A DNA stretch of 36,451 nucleotides from Marinilabiliaceae bacterium (GCA_027034005.1 JALVJU010000285.1:1-36451); one strand, 5' to 3'. Shown: positions 24,312 through 33,141, counted from the stretch's first letter. Notes: generated by a model not told the origin, from the sequence alone. Program-made: numbers and translations.

Positions 24312-25733
24312 TTATTTCCCCTCACCTTTAAGCAGGGTCCCAAGGGTGTAAAAAAGAATTTTCAGGTCAAGCAGCAATGATTGATTTTCGATGTACAACA
24401 CGTCGTACCTTAACCTCTGTATCATCTGATCAACATTCTCGGCATAACCAAACTTCACCATTCCCAGGGATGTAATTCCCGGTTTTACTTTCAAAATAAG
24501 GGAATAGCATGGAACTTCATCAAGAATCTTCTGAAGATAAAACTGTCTTTCAGGCCTTGGCCCGACAAGAGACATTTTACCCGAAAGAACATTGATGAGT
24601 TGCGGCAGTTCATCCAACCTCCAGCGTCTCATCCATCTACCTACTGATGTAACACGAGCATCATTGGATGAAGAAAGAGCGGGACCGTTCTTCTCTGCAT
24701 CAACATACATCGTACGGAATTTATACATCATAAAAGGCTTACCACTTTTCCCAACCCGCTCCTGAACAAAGAATACAGGGCCGGGAGAACTTTTTCTGAT
24801 CCTGTATATCATAAATGGAACAATTGGAAGGATCACAACTATACCTATAATTGAAAAAATGATGTCCATGATCCTTTTTACCCAGCACTGCACCAAAGAC
24901 AAACTACGACTGTGTATAACAACAAAGGGCGGAGAATCGATATCACTGATTTGCACCTGTCCCTTCAGAATATCATTCAATCCACCCGGCATATTTAGTG
25001 TGATGTTATACCGTTTACATACAGTGATGATATCCCTGAGTTCGCCAAGATTATTCTCCTTATCCACAAAAATAACCTCATCGATCTCACCTGAAGAAGC
25101 AAGATGCTTCAATTCTTCAAATGACCCTATCACATCTTTTCTATCGGTATTTGTTGTGTCAGAGTACATAACTCCCGTGAATCTGTGTTTCCTGAGATAG
25201 CCCGCATGATTAAACTCTTTCATGAATTGTTCAACCGCACCCTGCCTGCCTGCTACTACGGTATTGAATTTAATATAGCCTTTGTCAAAAAGCTTATTGA
25301 TAACAATATAGGTTATGATTCGCGGAATGCTTATGATCAGTATGAATTGAAGTGTAAATGTCAGGAAAGCAGGCCATGAGTCAGAATATTCAAACACTTT
25401 AAGAGGACCAAACACTACAATGAATAGTACAAGATTACCCACTATCACTTCCTGTATTGTGCTGCGAAGTATTCGCCAGACCGATTGATTAATGTTCCTG
25501 GTGTAATGGCCGAACAGATAAAAAATACTTAGCCAGTAAACTACGAGAATGGAGATATCAACATAAGGTTTGAAATTGCCAAATGTCCTGGCCGGACCCG
25601 AACCGATGAGATCACCGAAACTTTGTTTGAACTGATAAAAACTTATCAAAGCCGGCACGATAACAAATATCAGATCTACCAGAAAGAATATCAGGATGAT
25701 CTTTCTGTTTGTTATGTGACGTGGGTTTTTCAT
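24312..25733 (-). CDS. Polyprenyl-phosphate sugar-1-phosphate transferase (exopolysaccharide initiation)
   Basis: This 473-residue protein has four N-terminal membrane helices (about 12-130), a soluble Rossmann-like region (CoA-binding-like, about 150-260, with FDKGYIKFNTVVAGRQGAV), a further helix with the amphipathic re-entrant segment, and a C-terminal bacterial sugar transferase domain (KRIMDIIFSIIGIVVILPIV, FFVQERVGKSGKPFMMYKFR, WRLDELPQLINVLSGKMSLV, GPRPE). Such enzymes move a hexose-1-phosphate from a UDP-sugar onto undecaprenyl phosphate to start capsule, exopolysaccharide or O-antigen units. No polysaccharide cluster is next to it. It converges with ddl with 4 bases between stops and diverges from pcm. 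Confidence 0.93.
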   Translation of the reverse strand: MKNPRHITNRKIILIFFLVDLIFVIVPALISFYQFKQSFGDLIGSGPARTFGNFKPYVDISILVVYWLSIFYLFGHYTRNINQSVWRILRSTIQEVIVGNLVLFIVVFGPLKVFEYSDSWPAFLTFTLQFILIISIPRIITYIVINKLFDKGYIKFNTVVAGRQGAVEQFMKEFNHAGYLRKHRFTGVMYSDTTNTDRKDVIGSFEELKHLASSGEIDEVIFVDKENNLGELRDIITVCKRYNITLNMPGGLNDILKGQVQISDIDSPPFVVIHSRSLSLVQCWVKRIMDIIFSIIGIVVILPIVPFMIYRIRKSSPGPVFFVQERVGKSGKPFMMYKFRTMYVDAEKNGPALSSSNDARVTSVGRWMRRWRLDELPQLINVLSGKMSLVGPRPERQFYLQKILDEVPCYSLILKVKPGITSLGMVKFGYAENVDQMIQRLRYDVLYIENQSLLLDLKILFYTLGTLLKGEGK

Positions 25734-25893
25734 TCAGTCAATAGCTCTGTAAAGTCAGGTTATTATTATTTAGGTTAAGGTTTAAACGATAAAAATAATC
25801 AAATATTACATATCCTGACAGCGATAAATGATAGTGAGAATAATATTGGTTTTGGGTTTTCTGTTCAAGGTAATCTTTGTATTTTTACCCGCA

Positions 25894-26541
25894 ATGACAG
25901 TACAGGACACATACAGACATAAAGGATTGCGAAGCAGACTTGTACAAAACCTCAAGCAGAAAGGCATTACTGACAAGGCTGCTTTAAATGCCATAGGGAA
26001 GGTTCCCAGGCATCTTTTTATCGAAAGTGGTTTTGTGAACTTTGCATACCAGGACAAAGCATTCCCCATCGGTGCCGGCCAGACTATCTCGCAGCCATAC
26101 ACTGTTGCTTTTCAGTCGCAGCTTCTGGAGTTGAAACCGGGAGAGAAAGTCCTTGAAATAGGTACAGGTTCGGGATACCAGGCAGCTGTTTTGATAGAAA
26201 TGGGAGCAGACCTTTACACGATAGAAAGGCAGTCGGAACTGTACAAGAAAACCACCCGGCTTTTAAAAAGCATGGGTTACAATGCCGGTTTCTTTCTTGG
26301 CGATGGTTACAAAGGGCTCCCTGCTTTTGCTCCTTTCGACAAGGTGCTGATAACAGCCGGGGCACCATTTATCCCCAAAGACCTCCTGTTGCAGATAAAA
26401 CCGGGAGGATGGCTTATCATACCTTTGGGCGAAAAGGAGCAGGTAATGACAAAAATAGTCAGGATAAGTGACGATGAGTTCGAACAGACCGAATACGGGA
26501 AATGCGCTTTTGTGCCAATGCTGGAAGGGATAGTAAAGTGA
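25894..26541 (+). CDS. pcm: Protein-L-isoaspartate O-methyltransferase
   Basis: This 215-residue SAM-dependent methyltransferase repairs isoaspartyl residues in damaged proteins. Motifs: QDTYRHKGLRSRLVQNL at the start, VPRHLFIE, GAGQTISQPYTVAFQ (substrate binding), the SAM loop VLEIGTGSGYQAAVL, and DKVLITAGAPFIPKDL. An ATG at 25828 would add 22 hydrophobic residues; the family usually starts at QDTYRHKG, and a promoter-like TTTG - AATCTTTG pair lies inside that extension, so I prefer 25894, but a signal-anchored form is possible. Confidence 0.92.
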   Translation: MTVQDTYRHKGLRSRLVQNLKQKGITDKAALNAIGKVPRHLFIESGFVNFAYQDKAFPIGAGQTISQPYTVAFQSQLLELKPGEKVLEIGTGSGYQAAVLIEMGADLYTIERQSELYKKTTRLLKSMGYNAGFFLGDGYKGLPAFAPFDKVLITAGAPFIPKDLLLQIKPGGWLIIPLGEKEQVMTKIVRISDDEFEQTEYGKCAFVPMLEGIVK

Positions 26542-26543
26542 TG

Positions 26544-26660
26544 TGCACCGCAAAGGTGCAGAAAGTATAGTTAGCAAAAATATACACCGCAAGGACGGGA
26601 AGGCGCAGAGAGAAAGTTCAAAGCTGGAAGGCGGAAGTTCGAAGGTTCTCTTTTTAATGA
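26544..26660. repeat. CCGCAAGG-type short repeats and hairpins
   Basis: TGCACC GCAAA GGTGCA (26544-26560) is a perfect 6-bp hairpin. It is followed by a second ACCGCAAGGACGGGAAGGCG unit (about 26584-26603) and then GAAGTTCGAAGG-type units to about 26645. This is dispersed-repeat-like low-complexity intergenic DNA; no gene is seen between 26542 and 26877. Confidence 0.55.
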
Positions 26661-26707
26661 GAGAATCCGGGTGTGTACCATACATCAAACGGAATAAGAA
26701 TTAACTA

Positions 26708-26877
26708 AAAACCTTTAACCATAGAACCATTTAGCCATAGGACCCGCCTGACTGCGCAGTTCTACCCGGCTACACAGTTAGACAGGCGGGCAGGCCATAA
26801 ACACATTAACCATTTAATCATTCAGCCATAGAGCACTTTAGCCATTTAACACTTTAACCATAGAACTCTCTAAAACC
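26708..26877. repeat. Degenerate tandem heptamer (AACCATTT-like) block with inserted palindrome
   Basis: Degenerate seven-base units such as TTAACCA, TAGAACCATTT, TAGCCATAG recur from 26711 to the MBL gene start. The run is broken at 26743-26794 by a palindrome with arms CCCGCCTG (26743-26750) and CAGGCGGG (26783-26790). The palindrome belongs to the same CCTGTCTG/CAGGCAGG family as those at 16717 and 18190. No coding function is apparent. Confidence 0.65.
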
Positions 26878-27516
26878 ATGAACATCCACACACTCCCCTT
26901 AAATCCCTGGCAGGTCAACACGTACATCCTTTCTGATGAAACGAACGAATGTGTCATCATCGATCCGGGTTGCTTCTCCGAAGAGGAACAACAGCAGCTT
27001 ACCGGATTTATCAGCGATAACGGACTGAAGCCGGTACGTCTGCTGCATACGCATCTTCATCTCGACCATGTTTTCGGCACCCGGTTTGTTTCCGAGGAAT
27101 ACAACCTAAAACCCGAAGCTCATCCCGATGATGAGTTTTTCATCGGCATCACTAAAGAATATGCATCGCTGTTCGGTGTCACCATTGATGAAGATCCGCC
27201 CCCTTTGGGCAATTACCTCAACGATGGCGATGAAGTAAAGTTTGGTAACAGCACACTGACTGTGATACATATTCCGGGGCATTCACCCGGCGGGGTAACT
27301 TTTTACAATGAGAAAGAAGGCATCCTGATAGCAGGCGATGTGCTTTTCAGGGACAGTACAGGAAGGACTGATCTTCCCGGAGGCGACTATGACACTCTGA
27401 TAAGCAACATTAAAAACAAACTTTTGACCCTACCCGAAAATACAGTGGTTTATCCGGGGCACGGACCGTCGACCACAATCGGATATGAGAAAAAGAACAA
27501 TCAGTTTTTAAGATAG
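26878..27516 (+). CDS. MBL-fold metallohydrolase (glyoxalase II-like)
   Basis: This 212-residue metallo-beta-lactamase-fold hydrolase has the metal-binding THLHLDHVFG (HxHxDH motif), IPGHSPGGV and AGDVLFRDSTGRTDLPGG (third and fourth ligand positions), and VYPGHGPSTT at the C-terminus. This order is that of the hydroxyacylglutathione hydrolase/GloB-like subgroup, but many such proteins in Bacteroidota are of unknown substrate. The start ATG directly abuts the tandem repeat block, and gcvP follows 101 bases after its stop. Confidence 0.9.
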   Translation: MNIHTLPLNPWQVNTYILSDETNECVIIDPGCFSEEEQQQLTGFISDNGLKPVRLLHTHLHLDHVFGTRFVSEEYNLKPEAHPDDEFFIGITKEYASLFGVTIDEDPPPLGNYLNDGDEVKFGNSTLTVIHIPGHSPGGVTFYNEKEGILIAGDVLFRDSTGRTDLPGGDYDTLISNIKNKLLTLPENTVVYPGHGPSTTIGYEKKNNQFLR

Positions 27517-27551
27517 GTTGCAAACTTTAACAATTTTAATGGTAAAAATCA

Positions 27552-27582
27552 TTGGATTTTAGCCAAAACTTAACTCTCTTTG
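27552..27582 (+). promoter_or_regulatory. Candidate gcvP promoter
   Basis: TTG at 27552-27554 and TCTCTTTG at 27575-27582 are 20 bases apart; the second box matches TAnnTTTG at 7 of 8 positions. It is placed 35 bases before the gcvP ATG, so the in-frame TTG at 27552 is more likely a promoter element than a start codon. Confidence 0.4.
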
Positions 27583-27617
27583 GATGTCAAAAAATAAACA
27601 CTACAAAATATAATAAC

Positions 27618-30488
27618 ATGGCTACTGATAAATTTGTTTCCCGCCACATTGGGCCAAGGGAACATGAGATCGACGAGATGCTGAAAACCATCGGGGTGTC
27701 TTCTGTTGACGAACTGATCGACCAGACAGTTCCCGCCGATATACGCACGGACAAAAAACTGAACATTGATGGAGGATTGACCGAAAGACAGTACTACAGG
27801 AAGATCCTCGACATAGCAGGAAAAAACAAAGTTTACAACACATATATCGGGATGGGATATTACGACACCATCACTCCTGCCGTGATACTGCGTAATGTGC
27901 TGGAGAACCCAGTTTGGTACACATCTTACACTCCTTATCAGGCTGAGATATCACAGGGCCGTCTGGAAGCGTTGCTGAACTACCAGACAGTTGTAACTGA
28001 GATGACAGGAATGGAGCTTGCAAATGCTTCGCTTCTTGATGAGGCCACTGCTGCAGCCGAAGCTATGATCATGATGTTCCACGCCCGCTCAAGGGCTGAT
28101 GTCAAAGCCGGAAAGAATGTACTTCTTGTGGATGAAAAGATATGGCCGCAGACAAAGGCAGTTCTTCAAACAAGAGCAAATCCTCTTGGTATCGAGCTCC
28201 AGTTCACCGATTACAAAACAGCAAAGTTCGATGAAAAGCATTTCGGACTGATAGTTCAGTATCCTAACTCCGACGGAAACATTGAGGATTACACCAGGTT
28301 CACAGAAGAGGCTCATGAAAAAGGAATAAAAGTAGGGGTAGCAGCCGACCTACTTAGCCTTGCTTTGCTGATACCTCCGGGGGAATGGGGCGCAGATATC
28401 GTTTTCGGTTCGTCCCAGCGATTTGGCATACCCATGGGATACGGCGGCCCTCATGCTGCATTTTTCGCCACACGCGAAGCACTCAAGCGCTCCATGCCGG
28501 GACGTATCATCGGAGTATCCAAAGACGTAAACGGCAACAGGGCACTGCGCATGGCATTGCAGACCCGTGAACAACACATTAAGCGAGAGAAAGCAACTTC
28601 AAATATCTGTACGGCACAAGCACTGCTTGCTACAATGTCCGGTTTCTATGCCGTTTATCACGGAGCTGAGGGAATAAAGAACATTGCATCACGCATACAT
28701 GGTATCGCAGCACAACTCACCAAGGAAATAGAAAAATACGGATACAAGCAACTTAACGAAAACTATTTCGACACCATCCGCTTCTCTGTTCCCGAAGGAG
28801 TAAAACTGAAAAAGATAGAGGAGCTCTCCCTGGGACTTGAAATGAACTTCCGCTACTTTGAAACAGGCAAGGTAGGCCTCAGCACTGATGAGACAACCAA
28901 CCTTGAAGACATTAACTGGATAGTAGAGGTGTTTGCAAAAGCTGCCGGCAAGGAGCCACCTGTGATCGAAGAGATGACAGAAGAGCTGACTATAGATAAG
29001 AAATTCCTAAGGACAAGTGAGTTCCTCACCCAGGATATTTTCAACCTGTACCGATCAGAGACAGAGATGGTACGGTACATTAAGAAACTTGAACGGCGCG
29101 ACATATCACTTACCCACTCGATGATATCGCTAGGCTCATGTACAATGAAACTGAATGCAGCTACTGAAATGCTTCCACTAAGCTGGATAGAGTTTGGAGG
29201 ATTGCATCCTTTCATACCCAAAGATCAGGCGACAGGATATCATGAGATGATGGAAGAGCTACGGAAAGACCTCGCCGAGATAACAGGATTTGAAGATGTA
29301 TGCCTACAGCCAAACTCAGGTGCGGCAGGCGAATACGCCGGTCTGATGGTCATCAGGGCTTACCACAGGAGCCGGGGAGACGAGCAGAGAAATGTTGCAC
29401 TTATACCATCATCTGCACACGGAACAAACCCGGCAAGTGCCGTAATGGCAGGAATGAAGGTAGTAGTAGTGCAATGCGACGAAAGAGGCAATATCGATGT
29501 TGATGACCTGAGAGCCAAAGCTGAAGAGAACAAAGATACACTTGCGTGCCTGATGGTTACTTATCCCTCAACACATGGTGTGTTTGAGAGCAGCATAAAG
29601 GAGATGTGTAAAATAGTTCATGACAACGGCGGACAGGTATACATGGACGGCGCCAACATGAACGCACAAGTTGGACTGACAAGCCCCGGTATTATCGGAG
29701 CCGATGTCTGCCACCTGAACCTGCACAAAACATTTGCCATTCCTCACGGAGGTGGCGGACCGGGCGTAGGGCCGATCGGCGTTGCAAAGCATCTTGTTGA
29801 TTTCCTCCCGACACACCCCGTTACCGACAATTCACACCATGGCATAACTGCTGTTTCTGCTGCTCCGTGGGGCAGTGCAAGTGTGTTGCCTATCACTTAC
29901 GGTTACATCAAAATGCTCGGAGCCGAAGGATTGACAGAAGCAACAAAGATGGCGATCCTGAATGCAAACTACATGGCAACAAAACTGAAAGAAGGGTACG
30001 GAATACTTTATACAGGTGAGAACGGACGTGTTGCCCATGAGATGATACTCGAATGCCGTCATTTCAAGGCAGTTTCAGGAATAACTGAAACCGACATCGC
30101 CAAACGTCTCATGGATTACGGCTTCCACGCTCCTACCGTTTCATTCCCCGTTCACGGCACACTGATGGTAGAGCCTACCGAAAGTGAGTCTTTGCAGGAG
30201 ATGGACAGGTTCATAGAGGCAATGCAGGGAATACTTGCCGAGATAAAAGAGATAGAGACAGGAACAGCAGATAAGACAGACAATGTACTCAAGAATGCGC
30301 CTCACCCGGCATACGTTGTGGCAGGTGATAAATGGGAACACTCATATGGCCGTGAAAAAGCTGCTTATCCGCTCGACTGGATCAGGGAGAACAAATTTTG
30401 GATTGATGTTGCTCGCATCGACGATGCCTACGGCGACCGCAACCTGGTTTGCACCTGTAATCCTATCGAAGATTATATTGAGAAGTAG
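27618..30488 (+). CDS. gcvP: Glycine dehydrogenase (decarboxylating), P-protein of the glycine cleavage system
   Basis: This 956-residue single-chain P-protein (MATDKFVSRHIGPRE start) has both homologous halves. The N-terminal half carries FVSRHIGPREHEIDEMLKT and YTPYQAEISQGRLEALLNYQ; the C-terminal half holds the PLP-binding Lys704 in CHLNLHKTFAIPHGGGGPG. It removes the carboxyl of glycine and passes the aminomethyl group to the lipoyl H-protein. gcvH, gcvT and lpd are not in the window. A TTG at 27552 would add 22 residues (MDFSQNLTLFG) with no family likeness; I chose the ATG. It converges with the GH13-like gene across a shared palindromic terminator. Confidence 0.97.
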   Translation: MATDKFVSRHIGPREHEIDEMLKTIGVSSVDELIDQTVPADIRTDKKLNIDGGLTERQYYRKILDIAGKNKVYNTYIGMGYYDTITPAVILRNVLENPVWYTSYTPYQAEISQGRLEALLNYQTVVTEMTGMELANASLLDEATAAAEAMIMMFHARSRADVKAGKNVLLVDEKIWPQTKAVLQTRANPLGIELQFTDYKTAKFDEKHFGLIVQYPNSDGNIEDYTRFTEEAHEKGIKVGVAADLLSLALLIPPGEWGADIVFGSSQRFGIPMGYGGPHAAFFATREALKRSMPGRIIGVSKDVNGNRALRMALQTREQHIKREKATSNICTAQALLATMSGFYAVYHGAEGIKNIASRIHGIAAQLTKEIEKYGYKQLNENYFDTIRFSVPEGVKLKKIEELSLGLEMNFRYFETGKVGLSTDETTNLEDINWIVEVFAKAAGKEPPVIEEMTEELTIDKKFLRTSEFLTQDIFNLYRSETEMVRYIKKLERRDISLTHSMISLGSCTMKLNAATEMLPLSWIEFGGLHPFIPKDQATGYHEMMEELRKDLAEITGFEDVCLQPNSGAAGEYAGLMVIRAYHRSRGDEQRNVALIPSSAHGTNPASAVMAGMKVVVVQCDERGNIDVDDLRAKAEENKDTLACLMVTYPSTHGVFESSIKEMCKIVHDNGGQVYMDGANMNAQVGLTSPGIIGADVCHLNLHKTFAIPHGGGGPGVGPIGVAKHLVDFLPTHPVTDNSHHGITAVSAAPWGSASVLPITYGYIKMLGAEGLTEATKMAILNANYMATKLKEGYGILYTGENGRVAHEMILECRHFKAVSGITETDIAKRLMDYGFHAPTVSFPVHGTLMVEPTESESLQEMDRFIEAMQGILAEIKEIETGTADKTDNVLKNAPHPAYVVAGDKWEHSYGREKAAYPLDWIRENKFWIDVARIDDAYGDRNLVCTCNPIEDYIEK

Positions 30489-30500
30489 ATTTATCCAAAA

Positions 30501-30541
30501 TAGTCATCCGATGACTTCGAGTCATCCGATGACTACCTTTT
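30501..30541. terminator. Bidirectional terminator-like double palindrome between gcvP and GH13 gene
   Basis: AGTCATCCGATGACT occurs twice with TCG between (30502-30534). The two copies pair as one hairpin of 7+7 bp with a C-C mismatch, and each copy is also a palindrome itself. An A-run lies before it and a T-run after it, so it can act for both convergent genes. Confidence 0.75.
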
Positions 30542-32419
30542 TTATTCAAAGCCGGTTTTCTCCAACTCAAGTATCATGACCGATTTTGGATAGACCATTA
30601 TCCCGCTGAAATCGGAATATATATTACCCGTCATGATATCACGGGCAAATTTGAAGTTCATAAGGTTCTCTTTGTACTTCTTAAAATCAACCCTCTTTTG
30701 CTCATCCGGATCGTTGTTGAATATCACCATCACATTTTTCAGCTCAGTGGTACGGAAATACACATACATTCCTTTCGACGGCCTGTAATGCGTCAATGCT
30801 CCCGAATGGATTGCCACGCTCTCCTTACGCCACTTAAGCAATTTCTGCATGTAATCGAAAAATTCCCGCTGATCGGAAGAGAGACCTTTCTGCGTAAAGG
30901 CATTCACGGCATCACTTTGCCACCCACCCGGAAAATCAGACCTGACAAATCCCGGCCCCATCTTTTCAAGCCCCTCCTGCAGCACCTCCGTACCATACAG
31001 TATCTCCGGCGTTCTTTTTATCGTAAGCTCATAGGCAAGCATCATCTTCAGCTGTGACAACTCTTTATCTGCCACATTGTATGCTCTATCTAGGTGATTA
31101 TTGTCCATAAACACAAAATTGTTATCCGGATGGTTGTACACAAAATCACGTGTGATGATGTCATACAAATAAAGCAGACCGGAAGTGGGCTTCTCGTATG
31201 AAGAGAATGCCTGAGCGATTCTGTCTCTTAACGGGTAATCGGATGAATGGGTAAAATAAGCAGAAAACTTCTGCGGGTGATCGTTGCGCTGTACCCAGTA
31301 TTCCACCTGACAAGGATAATCCGTTTCCACATCACTGATAATTGAAAGATCCGGAAACTCCTTGTGCAAAATTGTTGTCAGATCATGTAGAAATGCTTTA
31401 TCGTTGTATGAGGTGTAATCAATCCTTATTCCATCGATTCCGGTAGTCTCAACCCACCACAAACAATTCTGAATAAGATATTTTTTCAGGTGAGGATCTT
31501 TCTGGTTCAGTCTTGGAGTGTCAAAAGCTTTCCAACTGTACTTGTTGAAATCGTAATCGGCCTCACTCGCATAAGGATCCGAAAAAACATTGATATGCGG
31601 TTCTTCCTGATATTTTTTCTTATCAGGCATAACCCAGTTCTCTATCGGTGCATCGGCAATGATACTATTCTGTTTGCCTGCCTGATGGAACACAAATGTT
31701 TGTATAAATTTCATGTCCCTTTTGTGACACTCATTAATCAATTTCATATAATCGTTCATGCTGCCCAATCTCTCACCGATCTTATAAAAATTGGTTATTG
31801 CATAATGATCATACGACTGAGAGAACTGATTACTTTCAAAAACCGGAGTTAGCTCTATCCCTGTAACACCAAGATCGGCAATATAGTCAAGATGGCTGAT
31901 TATCCCCTGAAGATCACCGCCATGAACACCGGAAGGATTCAACCTGTCTGCCCGCTCGTAGTAACCTTTAGGGTTGTCATTTTCAGGGTTGCCATTGGCA
32001 AATCTGTCAGGCACTATCTGATACAATACATCGGCACTTGTAATACCTTTGTGATACCCTTCGTTCTTGTTCTTTTTATAAAGACCGAAGCCGAAAGTAT
32101 TAATCACCTTACCGCCTTCCCTGAATACAAGGTTCATCACCCCCTCAGGTGTTTTAGGAGAAATATACAGATCAATAAAAATATAACTGGTACTTTGAGT
32201 TGAAATGATCTTATTGATCTTCACACCGGGATAATCGGCAGTAATACTTGTATTGCTGATATTTTCCCCGTAGGCAATGACCAGTAAATTATTGTATGAC
32301 ATGTCCACCCACCATGAAGAGGGATAAACAGCATCAAGCCTGGCTTTTGCAGATGCAAAACCTGAAAACAATAAACTTATTAAAATTATAAGAGAATATC
32401 TCAGCATATCCCTTTGCAT
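30542..32419 (-). CDS. GH13 alpha-amylase-family protein with degenerate active site
   Basis: This 625-residue secreted protein has a signal peptide (cleavage near residue 24), an N-terminal beta-sandwich like the cyclomaltodextrinase N-domain (about 25-118), a TIM-barrel domain (about 125-530, DVLYQIVPDRFANGNP, GVHGGDLQGIISHLDYI) and a C-terminal beta domain (about 545-625). The fold is that of periplasmic neopullulanase or cyclomaltodextrinase enzymes. The nucleophile Asp334 in GIRIDYTSYND is kept, but other catalytic motifs are changed: the acid/base Glu position is Asp363 (ISDVETDYP), NHD reads N440-N441-H442 (FMDNNHLDR) and DxxxNH reads T241-F-V-F-H245-Q246. It may bind but not cleave alpha-glucans, or have a changed reaction. 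No partner starch genes are nearby. The start may be the ATG at 32407. Confidence 0.9.
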   Translation of the reverse strand: MQRDMLRYSLIILISLLFSGFASAKARLDAVYPSSWWVDMSYNNLLVIAYGENISNTSITADYPGVKINKIISTQSTSYIFIDLYISPKTPEGVMNLVFREGGKVINTFGFGLYKKNKNEGYHKGITSADVLYQIVPDRFANGNPENDNPKGYYERADRLNPSGVHGGDLQGIISHLDYIADLGVTGIELTPVFESNQFSQSYDHYAITNFYKIGERLGSMNDYMKLINECHKRDMKFIQTFVFHQAGKQNSIIADAPIENWVMPDKKKYQEEPHINVFSDPYASEADYDFNKYSWKAFDTPRLNQKDPHLKKYLIQNCLWWVETTGIDGIRIDYTSYNDKAFLHDLTTILHKEFPDLSIISDVETDYPCQVEYWVQRNDHPQKFSAYFTHSSDYPLRDRIAQAFSSYEKPTSGLLYLYDIITRDFVYNHPDNNFVFMDNNHLDRAYNVADKELSQLKMMLAYELTIKRTPEILYGTEVLQEGLEKMGPGFVRSDFPGGWQSDAVNAFTQKGLSSDQREFFDYMQKLLKWRKESVAIHSGALTHYRPSKGMYVYFRTTELKNVMVIFNNDPDEQKRVDFKKYKENLMNFKFARDIMTGNIYSDFSGIMVYPKSVMILELEKTGFE

Positions 32420-32472
32420 ATCAGTTAAGCCTTCCCTAAAAGTTGTTTAAAGTTATAAAAAAAATCTAATTT

Positions 32473-32480
32473 CAAATATA
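32473..32480 (-). promoter_or_regulatory. Candidate -7 promoter box of the GH13 gene
   Basis: The minus strand reads TATATTTG, a full TAnnTTTG match, 54 bases before the ATG at 32419. No clear -33 box was seen. Confidence 0.45.
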
Positions 32481-32523
32481 TACTCAAAAACTATACCGTT
32501 TTAAAGCAACACCTGTCTCCCGG

Positions 32524-33108
32524 CTATTTTATAATTTTCTTTTCTTTCAATGTCTTTGCCACATCTTCCATCTCCTCGTAAAACAGCTTTCCGTACCTAC
32601 GGATTATAGGTTCTTTGAGAAACTGAAAGACAGGTACACCAAGAACACCTCCCAGCTCACGGGCAGGAGCACATATGGGCCAGCTATGATAGTTCAATGC
32701 TTCATAACTCGGATACTTACTTACCCTGATCGGATACAGATGGCACGATATAGGCTTCTTGAAATCTGTCTTCCCCTCGATGTAAAGCTTTTCGATGATG
32801 CACTTTACGGTGCCATCCTCTTCAAAATAGGTATAGACACACTCCCTTCCTTCAATTATCGGAGTAACTTTATCTCCGTCGGCATCGATGACCCAGGCAC
32901 CATTCTGTTCAACCTCAGCTATCGCTTTCTCCGACATGTAAGGCTGCATCAACGGATACAGTCTTTCAATGATTTCAACTTCATCATCTTCAAGCGGCGC
33001 TCCTGACTCTCCTTCAACACAACATTCACCGTGGCATTTTCCCAGATCGCACACAAACCGTTTTTCAAAAACATCAAGGCTTATCAGCTTGTCATCTATC
33101 TGGACCAT
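32524..33108 (-). CDS. DUF3109 family cysteine-rich protein
   Basis: This 194-residue protein shows the DUF3109 pattern: near the N-terminus FVCDLGKCHGECCVEGESGA with four cysteines, then RECVYTYFEEDGTVKCIIEK and PISCHLYPIRVSKYPSY, and WPICAPARELGG. The eight or so conserved cysteines resemble those of the zinc- or iron-sulfur-binding YkgJ-like proteins, so a metal or Fe-S site is likely; function is not known. It is cytoplasmic (no signal peptide). It lies downstream of gpmI with a terminator between, and has its own TAnnTTTG box, so it is probably expressed alone. Confidence 0.87.
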   Translation of the reverse strand: MVQIDDKLISLDVFEKRFVCDLGKCHGECCVEGESGAPLEDDEVEIIERLYPLMQPYMSEKAIAEVEQNGAWVIDADGDKVTPIIEGRECVYTYFEEDGTVKCIIEKLYIEGKTDFKKPISCHLYPIRVSKYPSYEALNYHSWPICAPARELGGVLGVPVFQFLKEPIIRRYGKLFYEEMEDVAKTLKEKKIIK

Positions 33109-33133
33109 AGCAGGTATTTTTCAAATACTATTT

Positions 33134-33141
33134 CAAATATA
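33134..33141 (-). promoter_or_regulatory. Candidate -7 promoter box of the DUF3109 gene
   Basis: The minus strand reads TATATTTG, a full TAnnTTTG match, 26 bases before the ATG at 33108. No -33 box was recognised. Confidence 0.45.

Noticed and set aside
30501-30535. Two direct repeats considered as a CRISPR remnant
   Set aside because: There are only two copies with a 3-base spacer, no cas genes, and the element is fully explained as a terminator.
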